Source: Glandiceps talaboti (Eukaryota > Hemichordata > Enteropneusta > Spengelidae). Taken from it: DNA of 64,000 nucleotides. The DNA lies in contig NC_135559.1 in the NCBI RefSeq assembly GCF_964340395.1, positions 16,612,050 through 16,676,049 on the forward strand. Direction: 5' to 3'. The first letter of the stretch is position 1. Each line of letters starts with the position of its first letter. A program made the translations under genes and the position numbers. The notes under the pieces are model-generated. The model had not been told where the DNA came from and made no database searches. It worked only from the letters and a program-made list of their open reading frames with translations. This document shows positions 31,591-45,765 of the stretch, piece by piece.

Positions 31591-33765
31591 GGGGTAGACC
31601 ATTCGATATCCTGGGGGGGGGGGGCTTGGGAGATTGGTGGAGAGTCATTATTTTTTTCCCACCTGCTTGCCTGAGAATTATTTTTTTCTCCTTCGCTTAT
31701 GCTGGCAATTTTTTCTTTGCTTCTTTGAGATATCCAGATTTTTTTTACGTCAATGTTGAACACATACTGTTGTTGCCACAATTTTCTGTTTGGTTTTCGC
31801 ACAGGGTTATACAGAGATTAAAAAGATTCTGTTCTATCACATACATATTTTATTTAGAAAACTACATATTTCATTCAGGTGTGATTTTCAATTAAATAAA
31901 CATCATTGACAGTTTTTATGCCATGGTACAACGAAATGACACACTGAATATACAAATCGGAAACTTGATTGGTGAGCTCAAACATTCAGATAGACCGGTC
32001 AGTTTCTCCAGCTTGGGGTGGGGGAGGGATGGGTGGGAGGGGGGGGGGGTCAGTGTTTTTTTCCATTGGGCCAACAAAAAGTCACTGACCCCCGTGAATA
32101 AAGTTTCATAGCATCTGACAGTAAGGTGTAGAGGGAAGAGCTTTGAGACTGGGATATGTCCACCTCTTGTGCGAGTGTGTGTGAATGGGGAGGGGGGTTG
32201 TAGGGGGTCTCCCCCTAGAAGCCCTGGAGGATTTTTACTTCTAAAGGTAATGTTTAGGCTATTCACAGACACTTTCAGACAATAATTTACAAACTTTACA
32301 AGACAGCTCTAACATGTAAGAAGGAACTACATAAGGTTGAAACATTTTTGAAATAACGTTTCATAGCATCTTGACAGTAAGAGGTGGAGGAAAGAACTTT
32401 GTTTTGAAACTGGAACATGTCTACCTCTTATGGGGGAGGGGGGTTCTAGGGGGTCTCCCCTTTGAAGCCCTGGAGGATTTTTACTCTTAAAGCCAATTTT
32501 CAGGCTGAAATCTGAATCTGACGCCAACTTTATACTCGTGCTCTACACTACTTAGAAAGACTCTGTTTTCAGGGGGTTTCGTGCCAACCTTATTTTGTGT
32601 TTCCCTTGGATCTGCACAAACACGAGAAAAAAGAAGACCAAGGCAGGATATTAAAGTGATTCAAACTCACCAGAAAATTTTTTTTCTTGGCCTTAAAACA
32701 GGATTACAATGAGCGCGGAGTTCACAAACAGGTGAAATATTTATCATCGTTTCATTTTTCGTCAAATATGGACTTATCATTTTCAAATTTCACACACTAA
32801 TGCGCAGATGAAAAAAGAGAAATTGTGTCTTTTTAGATTTTCGATTAGAAGTTTAGGAAGTATTATATTGACCTCAAACCGTCTCCTTTTTACCGTCACG
32901 TGTTCTTTTCCGATTTCTCTCGATATCAAACTACCGCTGTTTGTTGCAAGGCTTGTACATAATCATTTATCTTGCTCTGTATCTCAGGATATAAATACAC
33001 TCTCACATATTTGTCAAGTGTAATAATCTATAATTTATACCCAAATGTGTGTGGTCAAAATATGGAAAATAGACCAAGCCTCGCCTAGCCTACGAAGAAA
33101 ATTTCACGACAATGTATCAATAATGGTGACCTATACATTGACCTCTATATAATTAGTGTACAGTGAGGGCGCGCCACTCAACAAAATCTTGAGAATGTGT
33201 AAACTCGTGGTGGGACAGAAGGAAGTTCAACACGCACATGCCATATCCCGGGTATGTAGGGGATCACGGAAGCCGAGTGAATTTGAGGATGACAAGCTTT
33301 CCTGTGCTGAGAATAGGAGGCGTGGCGGGCATTTGAACAATATTTTTGACAACTAACTTTCATTGGGACTTGACAAATCACAGATATACTATAGAGCTAA
33401 ATTTCTTGCATAAATCCTTATGGAAGGCATTCAGTTTAAATCTGGTTAGATTATTCATAGCCTCTAAGATATATATTGCCAAGTTTCGAAAAGCTAAAGT
33501 AAATATAACTTTTAAAATAAGTTTTCCATGTTATAAAAGTGGGCCTGTGACATTGATATAGGGGCATTGATATTGCATGTATATAGTAAAGTTACTGATG
33601 TGCTAGAGCACTTTAGGGGGTCATACCTAGTGTACAATAGAAACTTGAATTTGAGTTGTGGTGTCGATACAGGTAGTGACCGAAATAGGAAGTATATTCA
33701 TCCCTTCTGACAAATTCATAATGAAGAGACTAGAACAATTTAGATTACTTTCTTAAGTTCTTAAG
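31591..33765. mobile_element. Composite insertion in copy 2, related to the element at 61645
   Basis: Sequence here is absent from the equivalent place in copies 3 and 4. It starts GGGGTAGACCATTCGATATC after a TAA and has a G12 run. From about 31994 (GACCGGTCAGTTTCT) to 32520 and from 33370 to 33720 it is related to 61645-62860, including ~240-bp direct repeats with CATAGCATCTTGACAGTAAG and GAAGCCCTGGAGGATTTTTA. The middle (32530-33360) is unlike the rest of the window and less AT-rich. The right end is not recognisable. Confidence 0.55.
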
Positions 33766-35073
33766 CGAGAATACCAAGACTTCCAAAGGAGAAGATCGCA
33801 AACGCCTCATGTTGGACTAAGTCATAGACAATATAAACATGTGTTTGTTTCACATGGAATAATGCAATAACATTTCTACCATACGAACATTACATTTTAA
33901 CATAAATACCCAGGTGTTCAAAAAAGTACAGGATGGGTAACAAATGGGTTTCATGAGGAAACGAAAAGAAAAAGCAAAGCATAGTAACAAAACTCCAATA
34001 TTCCAGCATCGCCTTCAATTTCCTGATCTAGATTGATGTGATATCTACCGTTGGGTTGAGTTAGGGTTCTACAGGAATGCATATCTACTTTGCAAATTGT
34101 AATATGTAATTGTCGTCAACTTGGACAAACCATGGAAAGTGCATTTGAAGTGAATGAAGGCGATTAATTTTGATTTTCGGAACATGGGTGTTTATCCAAG
34201 ACGGCTACCATTGTTGTGTGAACTATGTATATTGAAGGCCGATACATTAGCTATAAGATAAAGTATGACTATATAGGCCTTAAGAACGTTTTATGCAAGC
34301 CCAGCTCTATCCTATCGAGCACTGTAGCAGAGTTTATTCTCTTGGCACCCTAATTCCCGAATCATGGAGAACTACCCTGATTGCACTTACTTATACATCA
34401 ATATATTAATCTAGCAACGTAATAATGTATTGACATCGAGTACATAGAAAAGAGGAATCGCTCAATATAACGACAAGCAGGTAACCTGAACATGTTGTAG
34501 ATTTCATAACTTTCATTAAGGGACGGGAAAGTTTCTCGGGGGGAGGAGGGGTGTGGTGGTGGTCGAATTTTCCATCGGACCGACATCTCTGTAAACCCAA
34601 AACACACTGAATCCTGATCACTTATGTATTTACATATTTACACACAGGACATGTCCTGTTTGATAAGATGGTGTTATTGTATCTTCAAGTTTCTGTATGT
34701 AAAATGTGTGCGTTTATTCTAAGTTTTGTTATTGCTGATCTGTATCGTGAGGTCTTATTGTCTTCCAAATAGTTTTCAAAGTTGATATCCGTTTTATTTT
34801 GTGTATATGTACGTAGTTTATTTTATGTTGCTTGTCCTTGTTATCCTTCATTGTTCCCGTTACATGTTTTGGAGGAACAACTTCCAATTTCCAACTTTTC
34901 TTTAAACCTAACAATTAGGTTTTCATTTGTGCAGTGGTTTGGGTCAGCTGTCCAGACCTGATCCATACTCAAAAGTTTTAATATTTGTTTCATGCCTGTA
35001 TCCCATGATTGTATTCGTTAATGTTCAGACGGTAAGCTTCTTTAGTTAAGAAAAGTTTCAGCTTTCTGCGAGA

Positions 35074-35151
35074 TCTGGCCTGACACAAATGTTAAAATAT
35101 TGGCTTAAGATCGATCTTAAGCCAATATTTTAACATTTGTGGCAGGCGAGA
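35074..35151. repeat. 78-bp palindrome at the copy 2/3 junction
   Basis: Same palindrome as at 24199, centre between 35112 and 35113, with a few changes in the right arm. Confidence 0.88.
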
Positions 35152-35274
35152 TACTAGGAGGGGATATCGACCTAACTCCATCAGGCAAGCTATATTGGAT
35201 GCTTTACAGTTTAATTTAGTGGGAATTTGCAGAACTTTATGTGTAATTTTTACATTGGAGTTGAAAATGTCCTT

Positions 35275-37055
35275 AGGTTTTGAGCCTGGTTTATGTTTTC
35301 AAGTGCCCACCATCTCACTACAGTATATCAGAATGGGTTTCACCACCACATGAATCATTTTAAGATTAAGTTAGATAGGGATAGTTGCTTCTAAAACAGG
35401 CCCTGTTCTGGTTTAAACAGTGCCTTTAGTGCTCTTTATCTTCGGTCATCTTGTGCCTGTGTAGTTTTCCTGCAGTGCTCAATTTTATGCCAAGGTATGT
35501 GCAAGAGGGGACATATTCTAGTACTATATTGTTTATGTAGAATTTAAATTTCCTTCCTTATTGAAAACCATAATCTTCGATTAAGCAATATTTGTAGCTA
35601 AGTGCCATTTTTCACAGATTTCGACTGAGTTGAGGGCATTTTGTAAATCAGTATTAGATTTCCATAGTAACATTAAATAATCAGCATATAGTAAGTAAGA
35701 CAGCCTGTTAGTTAAAATGAGTTGGTGGGTCATAGTTTGACAAGTGAATTTGTCTTTTTATATAATTTACATACATATTAAATAGTAGGAGCTGAGGCCA
35801 TCCCCTTGTCTAATACCTCTCTGAATTGAAAATTGGCTGTTCATACCATTTTTTGCCTTAGCACCTCCAATTTTGTTTGAAAACATATCTTTGATTACTT
35901 TATAAAAAACGTCATGTGATGCCATTTCGTCAATTTGTTGGAGAAACACAGTCATTCCAAATTGAGTCAAAGGATTTATTCAGATAAAATATGAAAAATC
36001 TATTTATCCTTACGTTGGTATTTTGTAATTAACTGGTTAATAACAAATGTATGATCACTGGTACTGAATTTAGGTAGAAAGCAAACCAGTTCTTTTATTA
36101 TAATATTATTTTTTGTTGTCATTGAATTCACCAACCATCTGTTTCAGGACCGAAGTAAATGGTTAATTACTCGAAAAATGATCGGAACAATTACTGGACG
36201 AATCGGGAATGACTTAGCTAATGATATCAGAAACGAAAAGTATGACGCCACGATATTTGCTGGGATCTGTCTTGTCTCCCTTTTCATAGATCGGTGTAAT
36301 ACAAGCAGCTAGGGAAATGACCACTTATGTGAACTGCTCAGGGTTTATAGTTTGTTTCACTTTTAAAGTCTCACTTCTTTTAACAGCCCTGTGTTGTAGT
36401 TTTTGTTTTGTTTGTAACAGCTAATTCTCGATTGATGATTGAATGGGTCTGTGCTCAGATTAATTGAGATATTTTTTTTTGTGTATCATGTTTGCTTTCT
36501 GGGTTCCGAGTTTTTAACCTTTGCCTGCAGCCTAGTGATTACAGTTATCACAATATTCTCTCTCAAAGTCCTTAGCAAGTACTAAAACGTTATGGTCAGT
36601 ACTAGTACCTTTTGTCTGGTGGCATGTGAATTTACCCATAGAGTCATCAGGGCAGCGACTATTGAGAATTACAATTTCTGATGAGATACACAGATCCAGA
36701 AATAATTCACATACTGTTGTTGTTTTTGTTATGTCCTGTGACTGACTCGGTTTCAAATGAATGGTGGATGCCGATGAGTGATAGTCCATGTTTCGATGAA
36801 TCACAGTATCGTTTTCCATTTAATATGGGCACATCAATCACTAGGATGATTTGTCCTAACTTAAATTATTTTATGACATCTTTTTTCTAGTGGCTGATTC
36901 AGATTAATGTCTTTCCTTTAGAAGATGCTGGAGGCTTGAGGCCTCATATTCACAGTGCAAACACATATATTTTCGTCTAAATCGAACATGATTTTATCAA
37001 GGCGAGTCCAGATAAAGTCCTCACAGCAGCTTTCCGTTTGTCTTATTCCATTTTA
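35275..37055 (-). mobile_element. Non-LTR retrotransposon fragment in copy 3
   Basis: Minus-strand endonuclease end at 36532-36819 (LFLDLCISSEIVILNSRCPD, then MGKFTCHQTKG) precedes reverse transcriptase. At 35767-35970 the palm motif IQRGIRQGDGLS is still readable. The active-site codons 35687-35698 read Y-A-D-Y. There are several stops. Confidence 0.82.
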
Positions 37056-37064
37056 ACACTTTTG

Positions 37065-37065
<1 letters not shown>

Positions 37066-37125
<60 letters not shown>
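37066..37125. repeat. (CA)n microsatellite, copy 3
   Basis: A pure tract of about 30 CA units ending at AATGAA, in the same relative position as in the other copies. Confidence 0.95.
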
Positions 37126-37127
<2 letters not shown>

Positions 37128-38539
37128 GAACAGCTGAAAATACATCCAAAAGAAGCAGAATTGCAGGTGTTTGATTCACATCAAAATGCATGCATAAAAA
37201 GGAAACTTTGTATTCACAATGATTATATTCATAACCATAATTTCCGCTTGGTGTTGAGTGCATAGTTTTTCTCTCGTTAATCAAGCCAGTGTTAATCTCA
37301 CTCAGGTCACTTGATTTATATTTGTTTGCTTGTTACCATTACCTACCACAGATACAAACATGACCATAAATTGCAGTGTTTGTGTTTTGTATGTTAGAAC
37401 TTGGTATGAATAGGGCAACACCCACACCCCCAGCCCTTCCCTACCCTGCGCTAAAAACATACAACATTATGAGATAACCACACATTTTCTTTGTCTAAAG
37501 TGACTGCTCTGAGAAGAATTATAATTAGTTTGTAACTGAAACAACCACCATAGTTGCACAAGTATGGCTATAATATATGTCATAAACTGTACAAGTTTGC
37601 TTTTATTCTGACATTTACGATCACATAAGAGGGCTTGTGTTATAAGACCACAAAAGATTTTTCCGTGTCAAGTATGTGTTTGGTATTTCAATGCAAATAT
37701 ATCACTAAAACGACATGTTTTCACCAAAAACCTGTACCAAGTCTGTTGGTCTTAACTCCTAATAGTCTAGTCAGGTTTCATAATATCGACTTAGAAATGA
37801 ATAACAGGGGTAATTCATGTTTTTTTTATGATAAGGAGTGGACCATTTGGTATCCGGTGGGTGGCTTGGAATATTGTTTTTTTTTTTTGGGGGGGGGGGA
37901 GGACATGCCAAAATGAGTTGCTTGAAAAAACAATTCGGATATGAGTGGGTGATGGGAAACAAATGGACCACTGTTGCTAGAAAAAAACATCTTGGCAGGG
38001 ATATGATGCACAAGTTCAAGTGCACTGTTCAACCTGCTAGTGCCCCCAGGACACTTGTCAAATCATTGCAAACTTTTTCAAACACATGTCAGTATCGTTG
38101 GCCTGTGGTACATATTTGTTTCGAATATTACTTCATGTAAGGGTTCAAACATAACTATACATACATACCACAGAACATGCCATGTAAATGGTTGACTGTT
38201 TCACAATCAGTGCTTGACTTATCTTGCACTTATTATTAGATAGTTTATAAAAATAACTTAATCTAAATTGTTTTAGTCTCTTCAATATGAATTTGTCAGA
38301 AGTGATGAATATACTTTCTGTATAGTTACCTGATAGTAAGGGATGGAGAAAACAAATCATATCTGGTGCATCACCAGAAATTATTGTGTGTCTGTGTTGT
38401 GTCAGATTGCCATAGAGGGCGCCCTTCACTTGCCACAGTTAAACCTGATGTTGTTGTTTTTAACAACTTTTGCGTGCTTACAAGGTAACTGTGTGAAATG
38501 TATTCATTATATTAAACAATTTTATTAGCCATGTTTAAA

Positions 38540-38668
38540 AAAATATTTATCACAATAGTTTACTAATACTTAACTCTGAATACAGTACAAATAGTTATCA
38601 CTAGTTAACTAATACTTAACTCTGAATACAGTACAAACAGTTATCACAAAAGTTTACTAATACTCAAC
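38540..38668. repeat. 48-bp minisatellite remnant, ~2.5 units
   Basis: Diverged units of the same 48-bp repeat; a related single unit lies 1.6 kb further on at 40235-40292. Confidence 0.8.
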
Positions 38669-41600
38669 TCTTTTCAAATATTGCAAAAAAAACTTTCTCA
38701 TCAACTTCAAATAAATGTTTATCGTTATCAATTTTAGCAACTTATGAAGTTCAATTACAAGTATTTTTTAGATTCTTCTTAATGTTTGGAGTGTTATCCT
38801 CATTTTCTCAACACTGCTGTAAAGGTAGTTTAATACTAGAAATGGTAAATTTGTCATAAAACTATAATCAACAAGTACTTTAATCTAATTTGCTTTCTAT
38901 ATGAGACTTAAAGCCTTGAGAAAGTGTCAATTATTTGCCAGTAAAAACATACATTGACAACAAGTAGTATAATGTTAGTTGTTTTCATTATCTCTACACA
39001 AAAATAAACACCTTGAGAAAATGTCAATGATTTTACATCTTGAGAAAATGTCAATGATTTACTTTGAGAGTTGAATCCACGTAGTGTCGTAACAATTATA
39101 AATTAATTTATTTCAGAGTGATTTAAATAATTTTAGCTGAGAGTATAACGAAAAGCCATAGAAAATTAATTTTCAAATTACGTTTTATACCATTTTTGAC
39201 ACATTTTCAACAAAATTGTTATTAATACACACCCTTTTCAACTAACCATATAAACAGACATATTTTAAAGCAAAGTGTTCCTGTATGTATTCGGTCAGTT
39301 TTCAAGTGATCGCTGCATTTCAACATCACTGAGTTAGTCATGTTTTCAAGCAAAGTGTTCCTGTATGTATTCAGTCTGTTTTCAAGTGATCACTGCATTT
39401 CAACTTCACTTTATATAGTCAATTTAAAATGTAGGGACTGATGAGGCATTTGTTTGACTGACATATGACAAAATAGCAGTTAGGTCAAAGGTCAAAGATA
39501 ACATGAAATGAGTTTTAAGTTCTGTGACTAAGACAGTTTATTGAAGAACATTTTATATTGTTAACTTATGACAATTTGACAAGACATTGTGTGTTTATTG
39601 AACACATCTGACATTTTCTAATTCAAATGTATGCAAATTATCTGGATTAGTTGTTGTATCAACGTTTTGTCATATGTCAACAGTGGCATTAAAGGTCACA
39701 GGTCAATACCACTTGAAATGAATTTTACTGTGTGCCAGGACAGTTTGCAGACTGATAGTTAACAATGTTATGATATAACTGGATAGTGCAGACCTGTGCC
39801 TGAATAGTGTTTTGCAGTACAGTATCTGAGATAATTAGTATCAATGGTTTTTGTTGAAATAAATTTTGGTGTGTGCCAGGACAGTTTGCAGACTGAACCA
39901 TAGAGTTCATAGAGCTATGATATAACTGGATAGTGCAGACCGGACTAGTGTGCCCTTTTGAAAATGATATAAACTTTCTTTTTCCGTATATTCACCTGAG
40001 TATAAGGGATAGGGAAAACTTATATTTGGTATGTCTCCAGAAATTGTTGTCGGATTGCCAAAGAGGGCGCATTTCACTTGCCAAAGTTAAACCTGATGTG
40101 GTTATTTTTAACACAACTTTTATGTGCTTACAATGTAGTTTTTGTGAAAAGTATTCATTATATTACACAACTTTAGAAGCCATGCATGTTTTTTTCTAAA
40201 TGTATGAATTTACCCTAGATGTGAGTTTACAATAATTATCACAGTAGTTTACTAATACTTAACTCTGAATGCAGTACAAATACTTGTTTTAGGTTCTCCT
40301 CAAGTTTCATGAAATAACACAAAACAAACTACTTTTCCCATCAAGTTCAAATAAATGTTTATCATTCTTTTCCTTGATGTCATTTTTAGCAACTTGCAAA
40401 GTTTTATTACAAGTATTTTGTAGACTGTTTGATGTAATGTCATACAACCTTAACCCATGACAAAAATATTCGCTTTCATTCTTCCTAATCTTCAGGGTCC
40501 TAAACATCTTTTTGTGAACACTATTGTAAAGGTAGTTACTGGAAATGGTAAACTTGTCATGAAAATATAGATTAAGAAATATACATAGTTTAATCTAAAT
40601 TTTTCTCTATATGAAACTTAAAACCTTCAGAAGGTGTCAATTATTTGTCATGAAAAACATACACTAACAAGTAGTCTAATGTAAGTTCCTTGATTTCTAC
40701 ATGAATGTAAACACCAAGAGAAAATGTTAATTACTTGACTTTCAGAGTTGAATTGCATTATTTCTGCCATGCTGTTTCTTAATAACTAAATCAATTCATT
40801 TTAGAGTGATTTAATGTTTGCTGACTATATGTTACATGCATGTGTAGATGTTATGTTTGGATTTTAGTTATAGTGATTAAATTCAGATACATTTCCACAT
40901 CGAAAATTTATTTTCTCATTTTATATCAGTAAAAAGACAACAAGTGTAATGAAAATGACAATAACTTTATTAAACATGCAGTACTAAAGTCATAATTATA
41001 ACTTTCAATTTGTAATAACCTTTTTAAAGACAAGGTACTTTTCATACTTATATACAAGGCAGTAAATATCATTTAAAGTTTAATATATACTTTGAGTCTC
41101 GAGTTTTACTGAAAAAATAAATATCTCTGTTTTCTAGACTTGTGATATGTTTTCAAATGACGTACATCACTTTAAACCTTTAAAACAATATACAGCCTTG
41201 CAAAGGATTATTATTTTTATACTCTTGTATTAGAGTCTTGCATTTTATTGAGACAAAAAAAAATACTTTTCAGAATGTCAAATCTGATTATTATTCATTT
41301 CTTAATTAAATGAGACTCAGTCGCCTCGCTGGTTGACTCAGCATGCCCTTCATGTACTTACTTCACAAGTATTTATTACAGTTATAGTTTACACACAAAA
41401 AACATAATTGTTTGTTAGAGCATTGCGATTTTTATACAGTGATTTACAACTGTTAACTAAATGGCCTAGGGGACGCATGTTTGCGTTACAACCCATAAAA
41501 CATTATAGTCTACCGGGACTGGCTGAATAGACATATGTACATCGACAGGTAAGAATTTGTAACACTATAAAAATACACAATTTTGACACGGGCTTACATC

Positions 41601-42290
41601 GTCTTTCGCAGATGATACAATCATTGAATTTAGAGACTAACTAAACTTCATCTACACTTGTCAATACCATACTCATTGTAATGTAAGTGTTACCCTTACA
41701 CTGTTCTGTAGCACTGGAGTAGTGTGGGGGCCAAATATCTGCAGCTGTTACATGGTTGTGTGTGAAAAGCGCAAACGCCTCACGTAGGAATAAGTCATAG
41801 ACAAGGTAAAAAGGTGTTTGTTTCACCTGGACTAATACAATAATATTTCTATCATAAGAACATTACATTGTCACATAAATACCCAGGTGTTCAAAAATAT
41901 GTACAGGATGGGTTTCATGAGGAAACGAAAAAAAGCAAAGCATAGTAACGAAATTCCAATATTATTCCACCATCTCTTTCAATTTCCTGATTTAGATTAC
42001 AGTCAGCAGGTTGAATTAGGGTTCTACAGGAATGCATATCTACTTTACAAATTGTAATATTTAATTGCTGTCAAGTTGGACAAACCAAGGAAAGTACATT
42101 TGTAGTGAATTAAGGCGATTAATTTTAATTTTCGGAACATGGGTGTTTATCCAAGATGGCTACCATTGGTTGTGTGCTATGTGCATTGAAGTCGATACAT
42201 TAGCTATAAGATACAGTATGACTATATAGACCTTAAGAACGCTCTATGCAAGCCCAGCTCTATCCTATCGATCACTGTAACATTTCGTTA

Positions 42291-44230
42291 GGTTTTGAGA
42301 CTGGTTTATGTAATGTTTTCATGTGCCCACCATCTCACTACAATTTAGCAGAATGGGTTTCATCACCACATCAATCATTTTAAGATTTAGTTAGATAGGG
42401 ATAGTTGTTTCTAAAAAGAGGTCTTGTTTTACTTTAAATAGTGCCTTCAGTGCTCTATATCTTAGGTCATCTTGTGCCCTGTGTTGTTTTCCTGCAGTGC
42501 TAAATTTTATGCCAAGGTAAGTGTAAGAGGGGACACATTCTAGTACTTAGCTGTTTATATATAATTTAAATTTCTCTAGGCAGTTCCCTTCCTTATTGAA
42601 AATCACAATATTCGATAAAGCAATATTTGTAGCTAAGTGCCGTTTTTCACAGATATCGACTGAGTTTAGGGTATTTTGTAAACCAGTATTAGATCAGATT
42701 TCCATAGTAACATTAAATAATCAGCATATACTAAGAAGGACAGCCTGCTAGTTAAAAGAGTTGGTGGGTCACGGTTTGACAAGTGAATTTGTCTTTTTAT
42801 ATAATTTACATATATATTAAATATTAGGAGCTAAGGCCATCCCCTTGTCTAATACCTCTCAGAATTGAAAAGTGGCTGATCATACCATTTTTGCCTTAAC
42901 ACATCCAATTGCGTTGGAAAATGTATCTTTGATTACTTTATAAAAACGTCATGTGACGCCATTTTGACAATTTATTGGAAAAACACCTTCATGCCAAATT
43001 GAGTCAAAGGATTTATTCAGATCGATAAAATATGAAAAATGTATTTATCCTTACGTTGGTATTTTGTGATTAACTGGTTAATAACAAATTTGTGATCACT
43101 GGTACTGACTTTAGGTAGAAAGCAAGCCAGTTCTTTTAATATAATATTATTTTTTGTCATTGAATTCACCAACCCTCTGTTTCAGGACCGAAGTAAATAG
43201 TTTACTCGAAAAATGATCGGAACAATTACTGGACGAATCGTTAATGACTTAGCTAATTATATCAGAAAGGAAAAGTATGATGCCACTATAGTTACTGGGA
43301 TCTGTCTTGTCTCGCTTTTCGTAGATCATTGCAATTATACCCATATTCCAGCAGTTAGGGAAATGACCACTTATAATAATTAGACTAAAAGTTTTTTGAG
43401 TGTGTTTAATAAGTCTGTTCCTGCTGACTGTAATCATCTGATTGGTTATATTATCTATTCCAGGTGTTTTTTGTCTGCTTGGGTATATTTATCGATGAAC
43501 TGTTTAGGTTTTATAGTTTGTTTCACTTTTAAAGTCTCACTCTTTTAACAGCCCTGTGTTGTAGTTTTTGTTTTGTTTGTAACAGCTAATTCTCGATTGA
43601 TGATTGAATGGGACTGTGCTCAGATTAATTGAGATATTTTTTTTGTGTGTACCATGTTTGCTTTCTGGGTTCCGAGTTGATTAACCTTTGCCTGCAGCCT
43701 CGTGATTACAATTATCACAGTCTTCTCTCTCAAAGTCCTTAGCAAGTACTAAAACGTCATGGTCAGTACTACTACCTTTTGTCTGGTGGCATGTGAATTT
43801 ACCCATAGAGTCATCAGGGCAGCGACCATTGAGAATTACAATTTCTAAAGAAATACACAGATCCAGAAATAATTCACCATATAGTTGTTGTTTTTGTAAT
43901 GTCCTGTGACTGACTCAGTTTCAAATGTATGATGGATGCCGATGAGTGATACTCCAGGTTTGATTGAATCACATTATCGTTTTCCATTTAATATGGGCAT
44001 TGCAATCACTTGGATGATTTGTCCTAACTTAAAATATTTTATGACATCTTTTTCTAGTAGCTGATTCAGATTAGTGTCTTTCCTCTTGAACATGCTGGAG
44101 GCTTGTGGCCTCATATACGTAGTGCAAACACATATATTTTCGTCTAAATCGAACACGCTTTTATCAAGACGAGTCCAGATATAGTCCTGACAGCAGCTTT
44201 TCGTTTGTCTTGTTCCATGTTAACACTTTT
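42291..44230 (-). mobile_element. Non-LTR retrotransposon fragment in copy 4
   Basis: Minus-strand reverse transcriptase and endonuclease remnants, for example MITVSRNRLIKHTQK at 43249-43437. The active-site codons 42717-42728 read Y-A-D-Y. Confidence 0.8.
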
Positions 44231-44232
44231 GT

Positions 44233-44252
44233 CACACACAGACACACACACA

Positions 44253-44302
<50 letters not shown>
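44233..44302. repeat. (CA)n microsatellite, copy 4
   Basis: CA tract with two GA interruptions near its start, about 34 units. Confidence 0.95.
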
Positions 44303-44304
<2 letters not shown>

Positions 44305-45683
44305 GACACAATTCACAGCTGATAATGCAGCCAATAGAAGCAGATTTGCAGGCGTTTGATCGACATCAAAATGCATGCATAAAAAGGAAACATTCACAAT
44401 GTTTATATTCATAACCATGATTTCTACTTGCTGTTGAGTGCATAGTTTTTCTCTCGTTAATCCAGCCAGTGTTAATCTCACCCAGGTCACTTGATTTATA
44501 TTTGTTTACTTGTTACCATTACCTACCACAGATACAAACAAGACCATAAATTGCACAGTGTTTGTGTTTTGTATGTTAGGACTTGGTATGAATAGGGCAA
44601 CACCCACATCCCCAGCCCTTCCCTACCCTACGCTAAAACATACATTATAAGATAACCACATGTTTTCTTTGTCTAAAGTGACTGCTCTGAGAAGAATTAT
44701 AATTAGTTTGTAACTGAAACAACCACCATAGTTGCACAAGTATGGCTATAATTTATATCGTAAACTGTACAAGTTTGCTTTTATTCTGACATTTATGATC
44801 ACATAAGAGGGCTTGTGTTATAAGACCACAAAAGATTTATCCATGTCAAGTATGTGTTTGGTATTTCAATGCAAATATATCACTAAAACGAACTGTTTTC
44901 ACCAAAAACCTGTACCACGTCTGTTGGTCTTAACTCCTAATTGTCTAGTCAGGTTTCACAATATCGACTTAGAAATGAATAACAGGGGTAATTCATGGTT
45001 TTTTTTATGATAAGGAGTGGACCATTTGGTATCCGGTGGGTGGCTTGGAATATATTTTTTTTTTTTGGGGGGGGGGAGGACATGCAAAAATGAGTAGCTT
45101 GAAAAAAAAATTCGGATATGAGTGGGTGATGGGAAAAAAATGGACCACTGTTGCTAGAAAACAATATCTTGGCAGGGATATGATGCACAAGTTCAAGTAT
45201 ACTGTTCAACCTGCTAGTGCCCCCAGGACACTTGTCAAATCATGACAAACTTTTTCAAACACATGTCAGTATCATTGGCCTGTGGTACATATTTGTTTCG
45301 AATATTACTTCATGTAAGGGTTCAAACATAACTATACATACATACCACAGAACATAAAAAGAACTTAATCTAAATTGTTCTAGTCTCTTCAATATGAATT
45401 TGTCAGAAGTGATGAATATACTTTCTGTATAGTTACCTGATAGTAAGGGATGGAGAAAACAAATCATATCTGGTGCATCACCAGAAATTGTTGTGTGTCT
45501 GTGTTGTGTCAGATTGCCATAGAGGGCGCCCTTCACTTGCCACAGTTAAACCTGATGTTGTTGTTTTTAACAACTTTTGCGTGCTTACGAGGTAGCTGTG
45601 TGAAATGTATTCATTATATTAGACAATTTTATAACCCATGTTTTTCTAAATTTATTAATTTACCCTAGATGTGAGTAAAAAAT

Positions 45684-45765
45684 ATTTATCGCAATAGTTT
45701 ACTAATACTTAACTCTGAATACAGTACAAATAGTTATCACAAAAGTTTACTAATACTCAACTCTT
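45684..45765. repeat. 48-bp minisatellite remnant, ~1.7 units
   Basis: Same unit as at 18415. The array had few units here, or lost them. Confidence 0.78.

Larger units (their letters stand above)
35275..42290. repeat. Array copy 3
   Basis: About 7.0 kb and free of large insertions. It contains the LINE fragment, (CA)n, spacer, 48-bp units at 38540-38668 and a single remnant at 40235-40292, and spacer. An ~88-bp tandem duplication (AAGCAAAGTGTTCCTGTATG-type, near 39265 and 39345) is shared with copy 4 only. It joins copy 4 by the short junction (CACTGTAACATTTCGTTAGG). Confidence 0.85.

Noticed and set aside
31916-32272. 118-residue minus-strand frame in the composite insertion
   Set aside because: It runs through G/C runs and the ~240-bp repeats and is not kept in the related element at 61645.
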